Assembly: GCF_003344865.1 (NCBI RefSeq)
Contig: NZ_CP031166.1
Coordinates: 62,001 to 126,000 of the forward strand
DNA length: 64,000 bases
Direction: 5' to 3'
DNA from: Euzebya pacifica
GTDB taxonomy: Bacteria; Actinomycetota; Nitriliruptoria; Euzebyales; Euzebyaceae
The first letter of the stretch is position 1. Each line of letters begins with the position of its first letter. Of the stretch, positions 24,546 to 33,875 are shown in pieces. The translations under genes were made by a program, and so were the position numbers. Under the pieces are notes generated by a model. The model saw only the letters and a program-made list of their open reading frames with translations. It did not search any database and had not been told where the DNA came from.

Positions 24546-26207
24546 ATGAGCACCGTGACCACCCAGCAGTGGGCCCTCACCATCAGCCACGCCCACGGCA
24601 TCGACGCCTTCGTGTTCGACACCCAGGACGAGGGCCTCGACCACCTCCACGCCTACGTCACCGAATGGTGGGCCGAGGAACTCAACAGCCCGATCCCCAC
24701 CGATCGCGCCGAAGCGATCGAGCGGTACTTCTTGGTCGTTGACGGCGAGGACTACGCCCTCGCGCCGGTCATCCCCACCCCCAAGGCCCGCCCCGACACC
24801 AGCAGCGACGCCGGGAAGGCCCGCCGCGACTTGCGTGCCGCCCAGTCCCGCGCCATCGACACCGCATTGGCTGACTGGACCGCCGTGTTCGCCGGCGACA
24901 TGAGAGCCGCGTTCCCCGACCTGCCCCGCATCGCCGCAATCGACGTCGGCTTCCACGACGACATCGACGGCTGGTTCACCGACGTCGCCGCCATCCGGTT
25001 CGCCGACGGCACCGACCACGCCGACGACGGCCTGCTCGACACCGCAGGCGAGATCGCCAAGAACGTCGACTCGTACTGGACGTGGGCCGACGTCGTCCAC
25101 GACGACCCCTTCGCCGAGCACAAGTACGGCATCAGCGGGCAGGCCGTCACCGTGACGATCCCCGACGCCGGCCCCGGACGCCCGACCGACTCCGATGACC
25201 CGGACCGGCCGGCAGGACCGACCGGATGGATGCCGGCGCTCACCGAGGCCTACCGGGAGAACTACCCCAACCAGACCGTCGTTGCCGTCCGCGTCGTCCC
25301 GACCGCCGACGGCCCCCAGATCGTGGAAGCGCGGACCTCCGACGGGATGACCACCACCGGTGCGGTCTGCGACTTCGGGAACGATTCGATCTTCGAGCAC
25401 CCGTCGTTCACCAAGTGGGCCGCCGACACCCTCAACGGGCCGGACGGCACCTGGGCGGCCCTCACCGACCCCGCCGACGAACCGGAGGAGTGCTGCGCGG
25501 AGTGCGGCCAGCCGATGTTCACCGGCGACGACGGGGTCGCCCACCACTTCGGCGGCACCGTCGGCCTTGACGACATCGACCACGACACCGACGCCGATCA
25601 CGTCCCCGTCGCCGACAGCACCTACGTGCCCGTCACGGCCCCTCGGGGCCGGTCGATCGTGCCGGCCGAACCGGGAACGACCTGCGACACCTGCCACGCC
25701 CCCGCGACGGTGTGCGACCTCGACGACGACGACGCCCCCCACGCCTGCGACGACCACCGCCCCGACCGCCCCACCGTCCGCCCCTCGGGGAAGGCGCGGA
25801 AGAAGGCCATCAAGGCCATCAAGACCGCCTTCCCGGCTCTCAACCACCAGGCCGCCGTCAACGTCGTCGACCGTGACGACCTCGCCACGACCGACCCGGC
25901 AAGCCACAGCGACGTCCGTGCCGTCATCGACGGCCACACCGCACCCGCGGTCCCGGCCCGCGCCGCAGCCGCGATGCTGCGCCTCCTCGGACACGACCCC
26001 CGCCACGTCGGCACCAACCGTCCCGCCCGGCTCACCGCGACCCGGCCCGACGGCCGGGTCACCATCGACATCAACGACACCGACTGGTCCATCGCCACCC
26101 TCACCACCGCGACCCGCACCGACACCGTTCCAACCGGGCTGCACGCGAAGGGCAGCAGCCCACTGGACGCCGCACTCACCGTCCTACGGTTGCTGAAGGT
26201 CATGTGA
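24546..26207 (+). CDS. Hypothetical protein, 553 aa, paralogue of the 23010 product at its C-terminus
   Basis: ATG 24546 behind GGAAGGAACTCCG. Acidic N-terminal half (FDDIDGWFTDV-like segments near FHDDIDGWFTDVAAIRFADG), a zinc-like pair set (ECCAECGQPMF and TTCDTCHAPATVCD), then KARKKAIKAIKTAFPALNHQ and DLATTDPASHSDVRAVIDGH, matching the end of the preceding gene. The stop TGA at 26205-26207 is followed in the same frame by 38 more well-biased codons to 26324. Function unknown; likely the same process as its paralogue. Confidence 0.75.
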   Translation: MSTVTTQQWALTISHAHGIDAFVFDTQDEGLDHLHAYVTEWWAEELNSPIPTDRAEAIERYFLVVDGEDYALAPVIPTPKARPDTSSDAGKARRDLRAAQSRAIDTALADWTAVFAGDMRAAFPDLPRIAAIDVGFHDDIDGWFTDVAAIRFADGTDHADDGLLDTAGEIAKNVDSYWTWADVVHDDPFAEHKYGISGQAVTVTIPDAGPGRPTDSDDPDRPAGPTGWMPALTEAYRENYPNQTVVAVRVVPTADGPQIVEARTSDGMTTTGAVCDFGNDSIFEHPSFTKWAADTLNGPDGTWAALTDPADEPEECCAECGQPMFTGDDGVAHHFGGTVGLDDIDHDTDADHVPVADSTYVPVTAPRGRSIVPAEPGTTCDTCHAPATVCDLDDDDAPHACDDHRPDRPTVRPSGKARKKAIKAIKTAFPALNHQAAVNVVDRDDLATTDPASHSDVRAVIDGHTAPAVPARAAAAMLRLLGHDPRHVGTNRPARLTATRPDGRVTIDINDTDWSIATLTTATRTDTVPTGLHAKGSSPLDAALTVLRLLKVM

Positions 26208-26551
26208 GACCGGATCGCGGACAAGTGGGCCGGCGCGCTCGCCGGGCCGCTCGCCGCTGACGACCGAACGATCGGCGAGAACGCCGCCGACATTGCCGCG
26301 CTCAACCCCGGATGGACGCGGTGAGGGTCCACGGGCGACCGTGCGCGTAGGGCCTTCTCACCCCGGTGGGGCTCCCAACCAACAGGTCCTCGGGATCGTC
26401 ATGGCCCCGTAGGTCGTCTGCGTGGCCGCCGCCTGCTCCGGCGCCTCCACGGACGACGTCCACTGCCAGCCGGGCCAGTCACCAGTGCTGCGGCCACCAC
26501 CGTGGCTGACCCGGGCGGTGTGATCCGACCCACCGCCGATCGTTGACTCCA
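26208..26551. other. Intergenic region with an in-frame extension and no clear gene
   Basis: Bases 26208-26324 continue the frame of the upstream gene past its TGA (DRIADKWAGALAGPLAADDR, then TIGENAADIAALNPGWTR) with strong codon bias, so the upstream protein may once have been, or still be, 38 residues longer. The rest has no plus-strand gene. A minus-strand frame from a TTG at 26552 to 26358 (64 codons) is weakly plausible but has no ribosome-binding site. Confidence 0.4.
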
Positions 26552-27769
26552 ATGAGAGGCATCCACACCGACGAATCCGGCATCACCCTTGCCGAGATGA
26601 TGGTCTCGATTGTGATCATCACGATCACCCTGACCGCTTTGGCGGGCGTCATCATCCAGTCGCTCCGCACCGTGTCGACCAACGAGCAGACCGTCGAGGG
26701 CACACACCTGGTCGCCCGATTGCTCGAGGACGTCCGAACGCTGCCCTGGCCATGCATCGGGTTCGACACAACCGACCCGGACTACGCAGCGACCAGCCCA
26801 TCAGGCACAACGGTGGCGATCAGCAGCGAATGTCCCGCCGGGTTCCGTGCGGACCGGCCGCGGATGAACGACGGGGACGTGACCGTGGGCGGGGTCGACT
26901 ACGACGTCGAACAGGAGATCGTGTGGGTCGACGACCCCGCCGTCCCAGGGACCCAGAACCACAAGGAGATCGTCGTCCGTCTCGCCTGGGACGGACCCGC
27001 CGGCACACCCCACACCACCGAGGCACGCACCACCCGAGTCCCGACCCCGGCCGAGGTGCCGGTGGAGGAGCCGCCGGCCGACTGCACACCGGGTGAACTG
27101 CTGGACTTCTCCATCACCCCCACCGTCATCGAGCTGAGCCCCTCCGGGTTCCTCAGGGACGACGTCCACCTGTTCGCCCGCACGTGCGGTGAGGTCATGA
27201 CCGTCCGGGTCGACGCACCCACCCGCGGCACCGTCAGCCTCACCGACGACGACGGCGACGGGACGTTGTGGCGGGCCACGATCGGCGCCGGGACCGCAGC
27301 ACTTGACCCCGGCACCTTTGACTGGACCGGCCGGACCAACGGCATGGGTGCCGACCCTGACGACAGCGCAACGGTGCAGGTCACCGTGTTCTCCCCATCC
27401 GACCCGGTCCAACTGCGCGTCGACGCCATCACCCTGTCAGACCGCATCTGCGCCAGCAGCAACGGATCGTCCAGCAACACCGTCCGCAACCCCGTCGACA
27501 TCACCGTCGACGTCGTCGGCATCGCCCAAGCCTCCGCAGGGTCGGTCACCATCGGCTGGACCTCCGTCAACGCCACCGTCGCCGCAACCCACACCGGCTC
27601 GGGGACCGAATCGTCGACCTGGACCGCACGCCTCCCCGCCGGGACCACCCTGACCAACGACACCACCACCATCGAAGTGCGGGTCGTGCGGACCGAAGAC
27701 AACGAAACCGCCGTCGACACCGCGATCGTCCCGATCGACCGTGTCCGCCACCAGGACGCCTGCCCATGA
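26552..27769 (+). CDS. Type IV pilin-like protein with class III signal, 405 aa
   Basis: The N-terminus ESGITLAEMMVSIVIITITL has a prepilin-peptidase-type site (G followed by I-T-L-x-E at +1 to +5) and one hydrophobic helix. A long extracellular part follows with beta-rich repeats, Cys residues and acidic Ca-site-like stretches (LTDDDGDGTLW). ATG 26552 is preferred over an upstream TTG at 26543; no clear Shine-Dalgarno. Its stop overlaps the next pilin gene (ATGA). With the two following genes it forms a minor-pilin-like cassette that would be processed by a host prepilin peptidase; no assembly ATPase is in the window. Confidence 0.75.
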   Translation: MRGIHTDESGITLAEMMVSIVIITITLTALAGVIIQSLRTVSTNEQTVEGTHLVARLLEDVRTLPWPCIGFDTTDPDYAATSPSGTTVAISSECPAGFRADRPRMNDGDVTVGGVDYDVEQEIVWVDDPAVPGTQNHKEIVVRLAWDGPAGTPHTTEARTTRVPTPAEVPVEEPPADCTPGELLDFSITPTVIELSPSGFLRDDVHLFARTCGEVMTVRVDAPTRGTVSLTDDDGDGTLWRATIGAGTAALDPGTFDWTGRTNGMGADPDDSATVQVTVFSPSDPVQLRVDAITLSDRICASSNGSSSNTVRNPVDITVDVVGIAQASAGSVTIGWTSVNATVAATHTGSGTESSTWTARLPAGTTLTNDTTTIEVRVVRTEDNETAVDTAIVPIDRVRHQDACP

Positions 27770-28338
27770 CCGGAACCCCCCGACGCGACGACGGGTTCAC
27801 CCTCGTGGAACTCCTCGTCGTCATGAGCCTGTCCATGATCATCGGCACGATCGTGGTGAGCAGCGTCATCCGCAGCATGCAGGCATCCGTGGCGGCCACC
27901 GCCCGCATCGAGGCGCTCAACAACCTCGAAGTCGGCATGGAACGGATCAGCCGGCAGATCCGGGCAGCGGACCCGATCATGTCCGCCACCGACGACTCCA
28001 TCACCGTCACCACCTACGACGACACCAGCAGGGCCATCTACGCCTACGCACTCACCCCCGACCGGACCCAGCTCGACGTGACCGTCACCCGGTTCGCCGA
28101 CTTCACCAGCACCACCCCGGTGTCCACCGGCACCACCCCACTGCTGTTCGACCTCGATCCCACGGCCGCCGCCCCGTTCGTCTACACCAACGCGGCCGGC
28201 ACGACCTGGCCCACCGACGGCAGCCAACCCGCCGCCGACATCGTCGCTGTCCGGTTCGGATTCACCCGTCTGCTGCCCCGCGACGGCGGAACGGTGGACC
28301 TGACCTCCTCCGTCTACCTCCGCAACACCCTGGGATAA
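27766..28338 (+). CDS. Type IV prepilin-like protein (PulJ/GspJ-like), 190 aa
   Basis: RRDDGFTLVELLVVMSLSMI is a textbook class III signal (G/FTLVE), followed by a hydrophobic helix and the amphipathic segment EVGMERISRQIRAADPIMSA typical of minor pseudopilins of the J type. ATG overlaps the upstream stop. Co-expression with the flanking pilin-like genes is expected. Confidence 0.85.
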   Translation: MTGTPRRDDGFTLVELLVVMSLSMIIGTIVVSSVIRSMQASVAATARIEALNNLEVGMERISRQIRAADPIMSATDDSITVTTYDDTSRAIYAYALTPDRTQLDVTVTRFADFTSTTPVSTGTTPLLFDLDPTAAAPFVYTNAAGTTWPTDGSQPAADIVAVRFGFTRLLPRDGGTVDLTSSVYLRNTLG

Positions 28339-28343
28339 CCGCC

Positions 28344-29558
28344 ATGCGCCACTTCTCCGACGACCGGGGCAGCCTGCCCCTCGCCATGCTCGCCGTCATC
28401 ATGATCACCGGGTTCGTCGCCGCACTCGTCACCTACGTCATCGGGTCCACCCGGTTCGCCCGCCACGACCGCGCCTACACCGAGGTCGTTCAGGTCTCCG
28501 ACGCCGGCGCCCAGGCAGGTGTGCAGTACCTGCTGCGCGCCGTCCCGGCCGAAGAACTCGCCGACCGCCCAGACGGCTACACCTACACCGGGTCTGGCAG
28601 CCTTGACGGCAACGCCTACACGTGGACCGCCACCAAGAACCCGCGCGGCGACGACCCGTTGATGTGGGAGGTCGAATCAACCTCGACCAACGCCGCAGGA
28701 GCCAACGTCGGGGACGTCACCCGGCAGGTCGCCATCGAGATCCGCGACACCAACCTGTTCTTCGTCGCCGCGTTCTCCGACCGGCAGTTCACCCTCCGGG
28801 GCGGCAACGCCGCAGACTCCTACGACATCATCATCGGCAGTGGCGCCACCGGCAACGGCATCGTCGGCTCCAACGAAACCATCCGGCTCAACGGCAACAC
28901 CTACGTCGACGGCGTCCAGCTCCACAACTTCGACGCGTTGCCCGATTACGCCCGCTGCGACGGCCGCGACATCGCCGGGCAGTGCGCCGACCTCCTCGAC
29001 GGCATCGCGCCATCCGGGACCTTCGGGCCCCGCCTGGCCGTCGGTGTCAACCAGGCCCTGGACACCGGCTTCATCGACGACCAGCTCGCCAACTGCCCCG
29101 ACCCACTCCCCGACTTCGACGCCACCAGCGACACCATGATCGGGACCACCGGGGCAACCGAGGTGCTGTGCTTCGACAACTTCTCCATCGACCGCAACGT
29201 CGACGTGACCGTCCGCGGACCCGTCGAGATCTACGTGTACGGAACCATCAGCATCGGCAACCAGGCCACCCTGAACTGCACGGCCTGCTCCACCGCTTCA
29301 CGGCCCGACGCCGCCGACGTGCAGATCTTCTCCGATGGTGACCCCGTCAACATCGGCAACCACAGCTACGTCGCCGCAGGCATCTACGCCCCGGAATCCG
29401 ACTGCGGCGGCAACCCCTCCAACGCCCAAGCCGACATCTTCGGGTCGCTGATCTGCGGCCAGATCACCAACCAGGGCGGCTGGGCCTTCCACTACGACGA
29501 CCAGCTCTCCGGCATCGGCACCGGCAACTTCACAGTCTCGGCTTGGCGGGAGGAATAG
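28344..29558 (+). CDS. PilX-like surface protein with N-terminal membrane helix, 404 aa
   Basis: Starts 5 bp after the prepilin gene. The N-terminus RGSLPLAMLAVIMITGFVAA has the position and helix of PilX-type proteins but lacks a clear FTLxE. Next comes a helical stem (AQAGVQYLLRAV) and a long beta-helix-like body rich in G, N and V (DIIIGSGATGNGIVGSNETI, EIYVYGTISIGNQATLNC), as in DUF7305-like PilX N-terminal associated proteins. It probably works with the two pilins upstream in an extracellular filament or adhesin. Confidence 0.75.
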   Translation: MRHFSDDRGSLPLAMLAVIMITGFVAALVTYVIGSTRFARHDRAYTEVVQVSDAGAQAGVQYLLRAVPAEELADRPDGYTYTGSGSLDGNAYTWTATKNPRGDDPLMWEVESTSTNAAGANVGDVTRQVAIEIRDTNLFFVAAFSDRQFTLRGGNAADSYDIIIGSGATGNGIVGSNETIRLNGNTYVDGVQLHNFDALPDYARCDGRDIAGQCADLLDGIAPSGTFGPRLAVGVNQALDTGFIDDQLANCPDPLPDFDATSDTMIGTTGATEVLCFDNFSIDRNVDVTVRGPVEIYVYGTISIGNQATLNCTACSTASRPDAADVQIFSDGDPVNIGNHSYVAAGIYAPESDCGGNPSNAQADIFGSLICGQITNQGGWAFHYDDQLSGIGTGNFTVSAWREE

Positions 29559-29685
29559 GCACAGGGCAGCCGATACTGGGCGGCATGCCACCCGCAACCG
29601 ACGGGTCGCGGTTCGCAGGGACCGGATCGACAGGCGGTACGGATGGCCCCCGCCCCCGCGGCCCGGTGAACCGGTCCAAGCCGGA

Positions 29686-30150
29686 TCAGGACCGGCCGAC
29701 CTGCCGTTGCCACCGTTCCGCATCCGCATCAACCGGAACCATCCGCAGCAACGCCACGATCGTCGGGTCCCGGCGCACTCCGACCACCTCCGCGAGCTCG
29801 CTGGCACGGTCCAACAAGGCCTTGGTGCGATCCAACGGCTTCACCGGACGCCACCGGCCCCGGTACACGAAGTAGGACTGCTGGTCGGACGGCCGCACGA
29901 AACACGGGAGCCCGTCGTCGTCATCAGCCGCCTCGTCCTGCGCCTGGACGGCAAGGTCGACCGCCGAGGCACCGAGCTGGAGTTCAGCGGGGGCGTAGGG
30001 GTCCATGTCGGCCCGAACCCGGATCGCCACGACCCGTCCGTTGTGGACAGGCAGGTAGGAGATGCGCGAGTCGTGCGGCGCACACATGGCCGCAACCTGT
30101 TCGGTGTCGTAGGTCGCCCCGTACACCGGCTCGATACCGTTGAGCGTCAT
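29686..30150 (-). CDS. Hypothetical protein, 154 aa
   Basis: ATG 30150, 21 bp after the stop of the phosphatase gene on the same strand, so likely co-transcribed. Unrecognised; alpha/beta with SYFVYRGRWRPVKPLDRTKA and a C-terminal helix. The 127 bp between its stop and the PilX-like gene contain no feature I can name. Confidence 0.65.
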   Translation of the reverse strand: MTLNGIEPVYGATYDTEQVAAMCAPHDSRISYLPVHNGRVVAIRVRADMDPYAPAELQLGASAVDLAVQAQDEAADDDDGLPCFVRPSDQQSYFVYRGRWRPVKPLDRTKALLDRASELAEVVGVRRDPTIVALLRMVPVDADAERWQRQVGRS

Positions 30151-30171
30151 CCGGGGAGCCTATCCAAGGGA

Positions 30172-31134
30172 TCAGGACAGGAGATGGGCGACGGCCCTGC
30201 CGAACCGGTCATCGGTCGCCTCCGGCAACACGGCTCGGACCCGCTGGTACGCCCCGGCCGCCGACAGGCCGTGCCGCCGGGCGAGCAGCAGCGCCGCAAC
30301 CGACGCCGACCTCGATCTGCCACCGTGGCAGTGCAGGAACACCGTCCGCCCCTCGGCGATGAGCACCTCGGCGGTGTCGGCCGCGTCGGACAGCACGAAC
30401 CCGACGTTGGGGTTGGCCGCCGCCGACCGGTCGTCGATCAGCCGGAACTCGGCGACCTCGATCCCGTCGGGGACGTCCTCGGTGCCGATACGGCACAGCG
30501 ACACCACCGCGTCACAGCCGCCGTCCAACGCGACCGGGACACCGGGCAGGTTGCCCACCCACAACCCATCGTCCAACGGGACGGCCAACGGGGGTTCGGT
30601 CCGCAGGGCCTGCGGGATCAGCCTTGCGGCCGCCGGCCAGCCGACACGGTCGGGCCGGCCGCCCGTCGCCGCCAGCACCCCGACACGCACGAGGGCCTGC
30701 CGGTCCCTGGCCAGGAGCTGGCCGGCCCGCCTGGTCGCCACCCACGGCACCGCCGACCCGCCCCACCGCAGTCCCTCGACGACCGCCACCGACAGCCGGT
30801 CCGACCCCGCTGACACCGTTGCCCCCGGCGGCCGCCCGCCAACCGCCGCCGACACCAGCGACGCCCACCCCGACGCCGCCTCCGCCTGACGGCCGCCGAC
30901 CGTCCTCGCCGCCAACGTCGACCCGGACGGCCCCAGCAACCCCAACACCCCGGCGACCAGCGGCGCCGACACCCCATCCGGAACAGCCGCCCGCATCTCA
31001 CGCAACGACCCGCCCGACCCGACCAGATCGGCAAGATCCACCAACGCCACAACATCGGGCACCAAGGACGGATCGGTGCAGGCCGCAGCAGCAGGCGCCA
31101 ACAGAAGACCGGCGGCACGATCAAGATCACCCAT
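30172..31134 (-). CDS. Dual-specificity/tyrosine phosphatase with N-terminal ADP-ribosylglycohydrolase-like region
   Basis: The C-terminal 140 residues form a protein-phosphatase domain: WVGNLPGVPVAL, IEVAEFRLIDDRSAAA (general-acid Asp), and the P-loop FLHCHGGRSRSASVAALLLA (H-C-x5-R-S) near residue 268, all intact. The N-terminal MGDLDRAAGLLLAP resembles the start of ADP-ribosylglycohydrolases (D-R-A-A-G-x-L-L-G), but the metal motifs of that family are missing, so that part is either decayed or a divergent domain. ATG 31134 chosen by this similarity. Divergent from the CAAGH gene at 31203. Confidence 0.8.
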   Translation of the reverse strand: MGDLDRAAGLLLAPAAAACTDPSLVPDVVALVDLADLVGSGGSLREMRAAVPDGVSAPLVAGVLGLLGPSGSTLAARTVGGRQAEAASGWASLVSAAVGGRPPGATVSAGSDRLSVAVVEGLRWGGSAVPWVATRRAGQLLARDRQALVRVGVLAATGGRPDRVGWPAAARLIPQALRTEPPLAVPLDDGLWVGNLPGVPVALDGGCDAVVSLCRIGTEDVPDGIEVAEFRLIDDRSAAANPNVGFVLSDAADTAEVLIAEGRTVFLHCHGGRSRSASVAALLLARRHGLSAAGAYQRVRAVLPEATDDRFGRAVAHLLS

Positions 31135-31202
31135 CCCGTGGACGGTAGGCCACCTCCGCACAGCCGACATCGCCCCGGGGTGCCCCGTGGAATGGCCACG
31201 TC

Positions 31203-32108
31203 ATGCCGACCACCACGACGACCTGCGGGCACCCGACCGCCAACGGACGAGCCTGCACCAACCCGCAAGGCACCGCAGGCCGCTGCGCCGCCGGCCACCC
31301 ATCGGCCCACCGACCCACCCGCCCCGCAACAACGTCCGCCGCCACCGCCGCCACCATCGCCACCAGCGACCCGTTCGCCTGCCACCCCCCGACCACACCC
31401 CAGGACCCACAGGCACCCGCACGGGCCACCGCACACCTCACCCCACTCCTGCAGCCCGACGGCAGCATCGAAGGACCCCCCGCCGCGATCGACCATGCCG
31501 CCACCCAAGCACTGACCGCCATCCACCAAGCACTGCCCACAGCCACCGCCGACACCGCCCCCATCAGCCCAATCGGCACCCCCCGCAGCCACCTGGCCCG
31601 CGCCGCCGCTGCACTGCACCGTGCCGCGACAACCTCCACCCACGCCGCCCTCCACGACGCCCACGCCCACCTCGTGGCCACCAGGATCGCCGTGGTCGCC
31701 CACATCACCGCCGACCAGTACGCCAACACCCCCGCCACCCACCGCCCCGCAACCCCATGGCACGACCCCACCCACGCCCACTCCGCACTCTCTGCCCATC
31801 TCCAACGGCCCGCCCACCCCGAAGAAGTCGACGCACTCGCTCACGCCACCACCGCACAGGCCCACCGGATCCTCACCGCCCGCACCCACCTGGCCCGGAC
31901 CATCGGACGCCATCCCAACCTCACCCTCAGCCAAGCCGTCGCCTACCAAGCCATCGTTGACACGCCCGGCGACCACGGCCACCCCAATCCCCAGACCGCC
32001 CTCCGCCAATGGCGAGACGCCGGCCACACCGCCCGCCGCCACGACGACACCGTTTTGGACCTCCACGACAACGACCTCGCCGCAGCCTTCGCCGCCGGCG
32101 CGTCATAG
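31203..32108 (+). CDS. CAAGH-module protein 1, 301 aa
   Basis: The N-terminal module TCGHPTANGRACTNPQGT followed by AGRCAAGH has the pattern C-x5-7-G-x2-C-x9-11-C-A-A-G-H, most likely one zinc site. A Pro/Thr/Ala linker and the boundary ATSDPFA follow. The C-terminal 230 residues are helical and His-rich, and align along their length with the product at 32913 (TRIAVVAHI versus ARIDVLAHA; LSAHL; a C-terminal VAYQAIVDTPGDHG versus VAVYAELQAHPDSY). Upstream: TGGAAT 9 nt before the ATG and a CCCCGGGG block, the signature of the family. Function unknown. Confidence 0.75.
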   Translation: MPTTTTTCGHPTANGRACTNPQGTAGRCAAGHPSAHRPTRPATTSAATAATIATSDPFACHPPTTPQDPQAPARATAHLTPLLQPDGSIEGPPAAIDHAATQALTAIHQALPTATADTAPISPIGTPRSHLARAAAALHRAATTSTHAALHDAHAHLVATRIAVVAHITADQYANTPATHRPATPWHDPTHAHSALSAHLQRPAHPEEVDALAHATTAQAHRILTARTHLARTIGRHPNLTLSQAVAYQAIVDTPGDHGHPNPQTALRQWRDAGHTARRHDDTVLDLHDNDLAAAFAAGAS

Positions 32109-32136
32109 CGCCAACGAACCCACAACGGAACCCGGC

Positions 32137-32658
32137 CTAGTCGATCGCGGGACAGCCTCCCGAACGCAAACCATCGCTGGACACGTAAACGGTGTCGAGT
32201 CCGTCAACGGACAGGCATGCGAACCCCGGCCCGGTCGTGACGTAGTCCCACGCGGCACCGTGCATCACCCCAGGGAGTTCACCGGCCAAGACCTCAGCCT
32301 TGGTGGGATAGGCTCCGCCATTGGCCGCAGCCATGGCTTCCAGCGTGACCGCCCCGTTGCGAAGCAACGACAGGAGCGCCTCATCGGGCAAGTTCTCACC
32401 GGTCCCTCGATGGTCATCCAGCGCGCCAGTGACAAGGGCAGCGTCGCAGCCCAGCTCACGGATCCGGGTGTCCAGATCAACGGTAAGCATGTCGACGTCG
32501 ATGGACCCGGAAGCAGACAGCTCACCAACCCGTGTGACCAGCCCCGAGCAGGACTGGACATCGGCAAGCTCACCAGCTGCAGAGGGGACTGCGGGCTCGT
32601 TCGTTCCGCACCCGCCCAGCAACACCGCGATCACGACAAACAGCATCCTGGTTCCCAT
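32137..32658 (-). CDS. Putative lipoprotein, 173 aa
   Basis: Starts MGTRMLFVVIAVLLGGCGTN: a short basic n-region, hydrophobic core and lipobox LLGGC, so it should be lipid-anchored outside the membrane. The mature part has two pairs of Cys and ends SDGLRSGGCPAID; no family recognised. Start ATG 32658 chosen for the signal peptide. It converges with CAAGH protein 1. Confidence 0.75.
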   Translation of the reverse strand: MGTRMLFVVIAVLLGGCGTNEPAVPSAAGELADVQSCSGLVTRVGELSASGSIDVDMLTVDLDTRIRELGCDAALVTGALDDHRGTGENLPDEALLSLLRNGAVTLEAMAAANGGAYPTKAEVLAGELPGVMHGAAWDYVTTGPGFACLSVDGLDTVYVSSDGLRSGGCPAID

Positions 32659-32912
32659 GCTGCGGCATGGTCGACCGTGACCCACGGGAACGCAGCCCAT
32701 CCGACCCAGACGTCGCGAGTGTGGACGGTCAACAGGGAGCAACGCCACACCCAGCGGGTGGGGCCAGTCCACCCGCCCGCACGGGTCAGTCCCACCGCAC
32801 ACAGTCAAGCGATGAAAGGCGCACAGGTGGTGCGTGCTTCGATACCTCGGGCGTGGCCAGTGGGCCCAAGGCCACGACCGCCCGGGGCAGGCGAAGCGGG
32901 AATGGGCATCCC

Positions 32913-33875
32913 ATGACGACCACGAGAACCTGCGGACACCAGACCAGGACCGGACCGTGCAACAACCCGGCCGGCAAGGGGCCCCGTTGCGCCGCCGGCC
33001 ACAAGGTCGCCACCACCGCCCAGCACAGCCGCCAGGCCGCCGCCCACCCGACGGTCGGCCTCGCCGACCCGTTCGCAGCCCCGGTCACCGACCCGACCCA
33101 CCCGGCCTACCAGCACGCCGCCCACGCCCGCGACCGGCTGCAGGACGTCATGGACGCCGACGGCTACGCCACCGGGACGGCCGCCGAACTCGACGCCGCC
33201 GCCCAATGGGCACTCCCACGAGTGGACGACGCCATCGCCCACCTCGACGGCCACCTTGCCGCACCCACCCTCACCGCCCTCCGGGAAGCCGACAGCAACA
33301 ACCGGGCGTCCTTCCACATCGCCGCCGCCCACGCCCAGCTCGGACGCCTCCACACGGGAGGGACGACCCCGCGGGTCCGCTCCGCCTTGGCCGCCATTCG
33401 CGACCGACTGCTCGCCGCCCGCATCGACGTGCTCGCCCACGCCGTCGCCGCTCGTGCCACGGGGGAGGACGGCAACGGCTTCGAGCAGCCTTGGAACGAC
33501 GCCCAGGAGCAACACGACGAGCTGTCCGCCCACCTCGGCAGGGCCGCCCTCGACCACGAGGTCGGCTGGTTCCACGACCGCACCTTCGACGCCATCGACG
33601 CCATCAAGGCCCACCACCGCCGCCACGACCCCATCAAGGCCGCCCACCCCGACCTGACCGACACCCAGGTCGCCGTCTACGCCGAACTCCAAGCCCATCC
33701 CGACTCCTACGCCCCCACGTGGACCCCCGAGGGCCCCGGCGACCCCATGCACGTCGAAGAAGTCCTCGCCCGCTGGAACGTCAACGGACACCGGATCCGC
33801 ACCGCCGACGGCACCCTCATCACCGCCACCGCCAACGACGTCCGCACCGCCTGGACGAAGGCCCCCGTGCGGTGA
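32913..33875 (+). CDS. CAAGH-module protein 2, 320 aa
   Basis: MTTTRTCGHQTRTGPCNNPA then GKGPRCAAGHK is the same N-terminal module, with the boundary LADPFAAP at about residue 55. The helical C-terminal part is paralogous to that of protein 1. Upstream signature: CCCGGGGCAG (32881-32890), GGGAAT (32898-32903) and 9 nt to ATG 32913. Its stop overlaps the GTG of CAAGH protein 3 (GTGA at 33872). Confidence 0.75.
   Translation: MTTTRTCGHQTRTGPCNNPAGKGPRCAAGHKVATTAQHSRQAAAHPTVGLADPFAAPVTDPTHPAYQHAAHARDRLQDVMDADGYATGTAAELDAAAQWALPRVDDAIAHLDGHLAAPTLTALREADSNNRASFHIAAAHAQLGRLHTGGTTPRVRSALAAIRDRLLAARIDVLAHAVAARATGEDGNGFEQPWNDAQEQHDELSAHLGRAALDHEVGWFHDRTFDAIDAIKAHHRRHDPIKAAHPDLTDTQVAVYAELQAHPDSYAPTWTPEGPGDPMHVEEVLARWNVNGHRIRTADGTLITATANDVRTAWTKAPVR

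Noticed and set aside
26358-26552. 64-codon minus-strand ORF before the pilin cassette
   Set aside because: TTG start, no ribosome-binding site, and its first codons overlap the pilin start region; too weak to call.
31188-31207. GGAAT before CAAGH genes as the -35 (GGAAC-type) of an ECF sigma promoter
   Set aside because: With 16-17 bp spacing the -10 would fall inside the coding region after the ATG. The constant 9-nt distance to ATG fits a -10-like element better. Not excluded if the true starts are further downstream.
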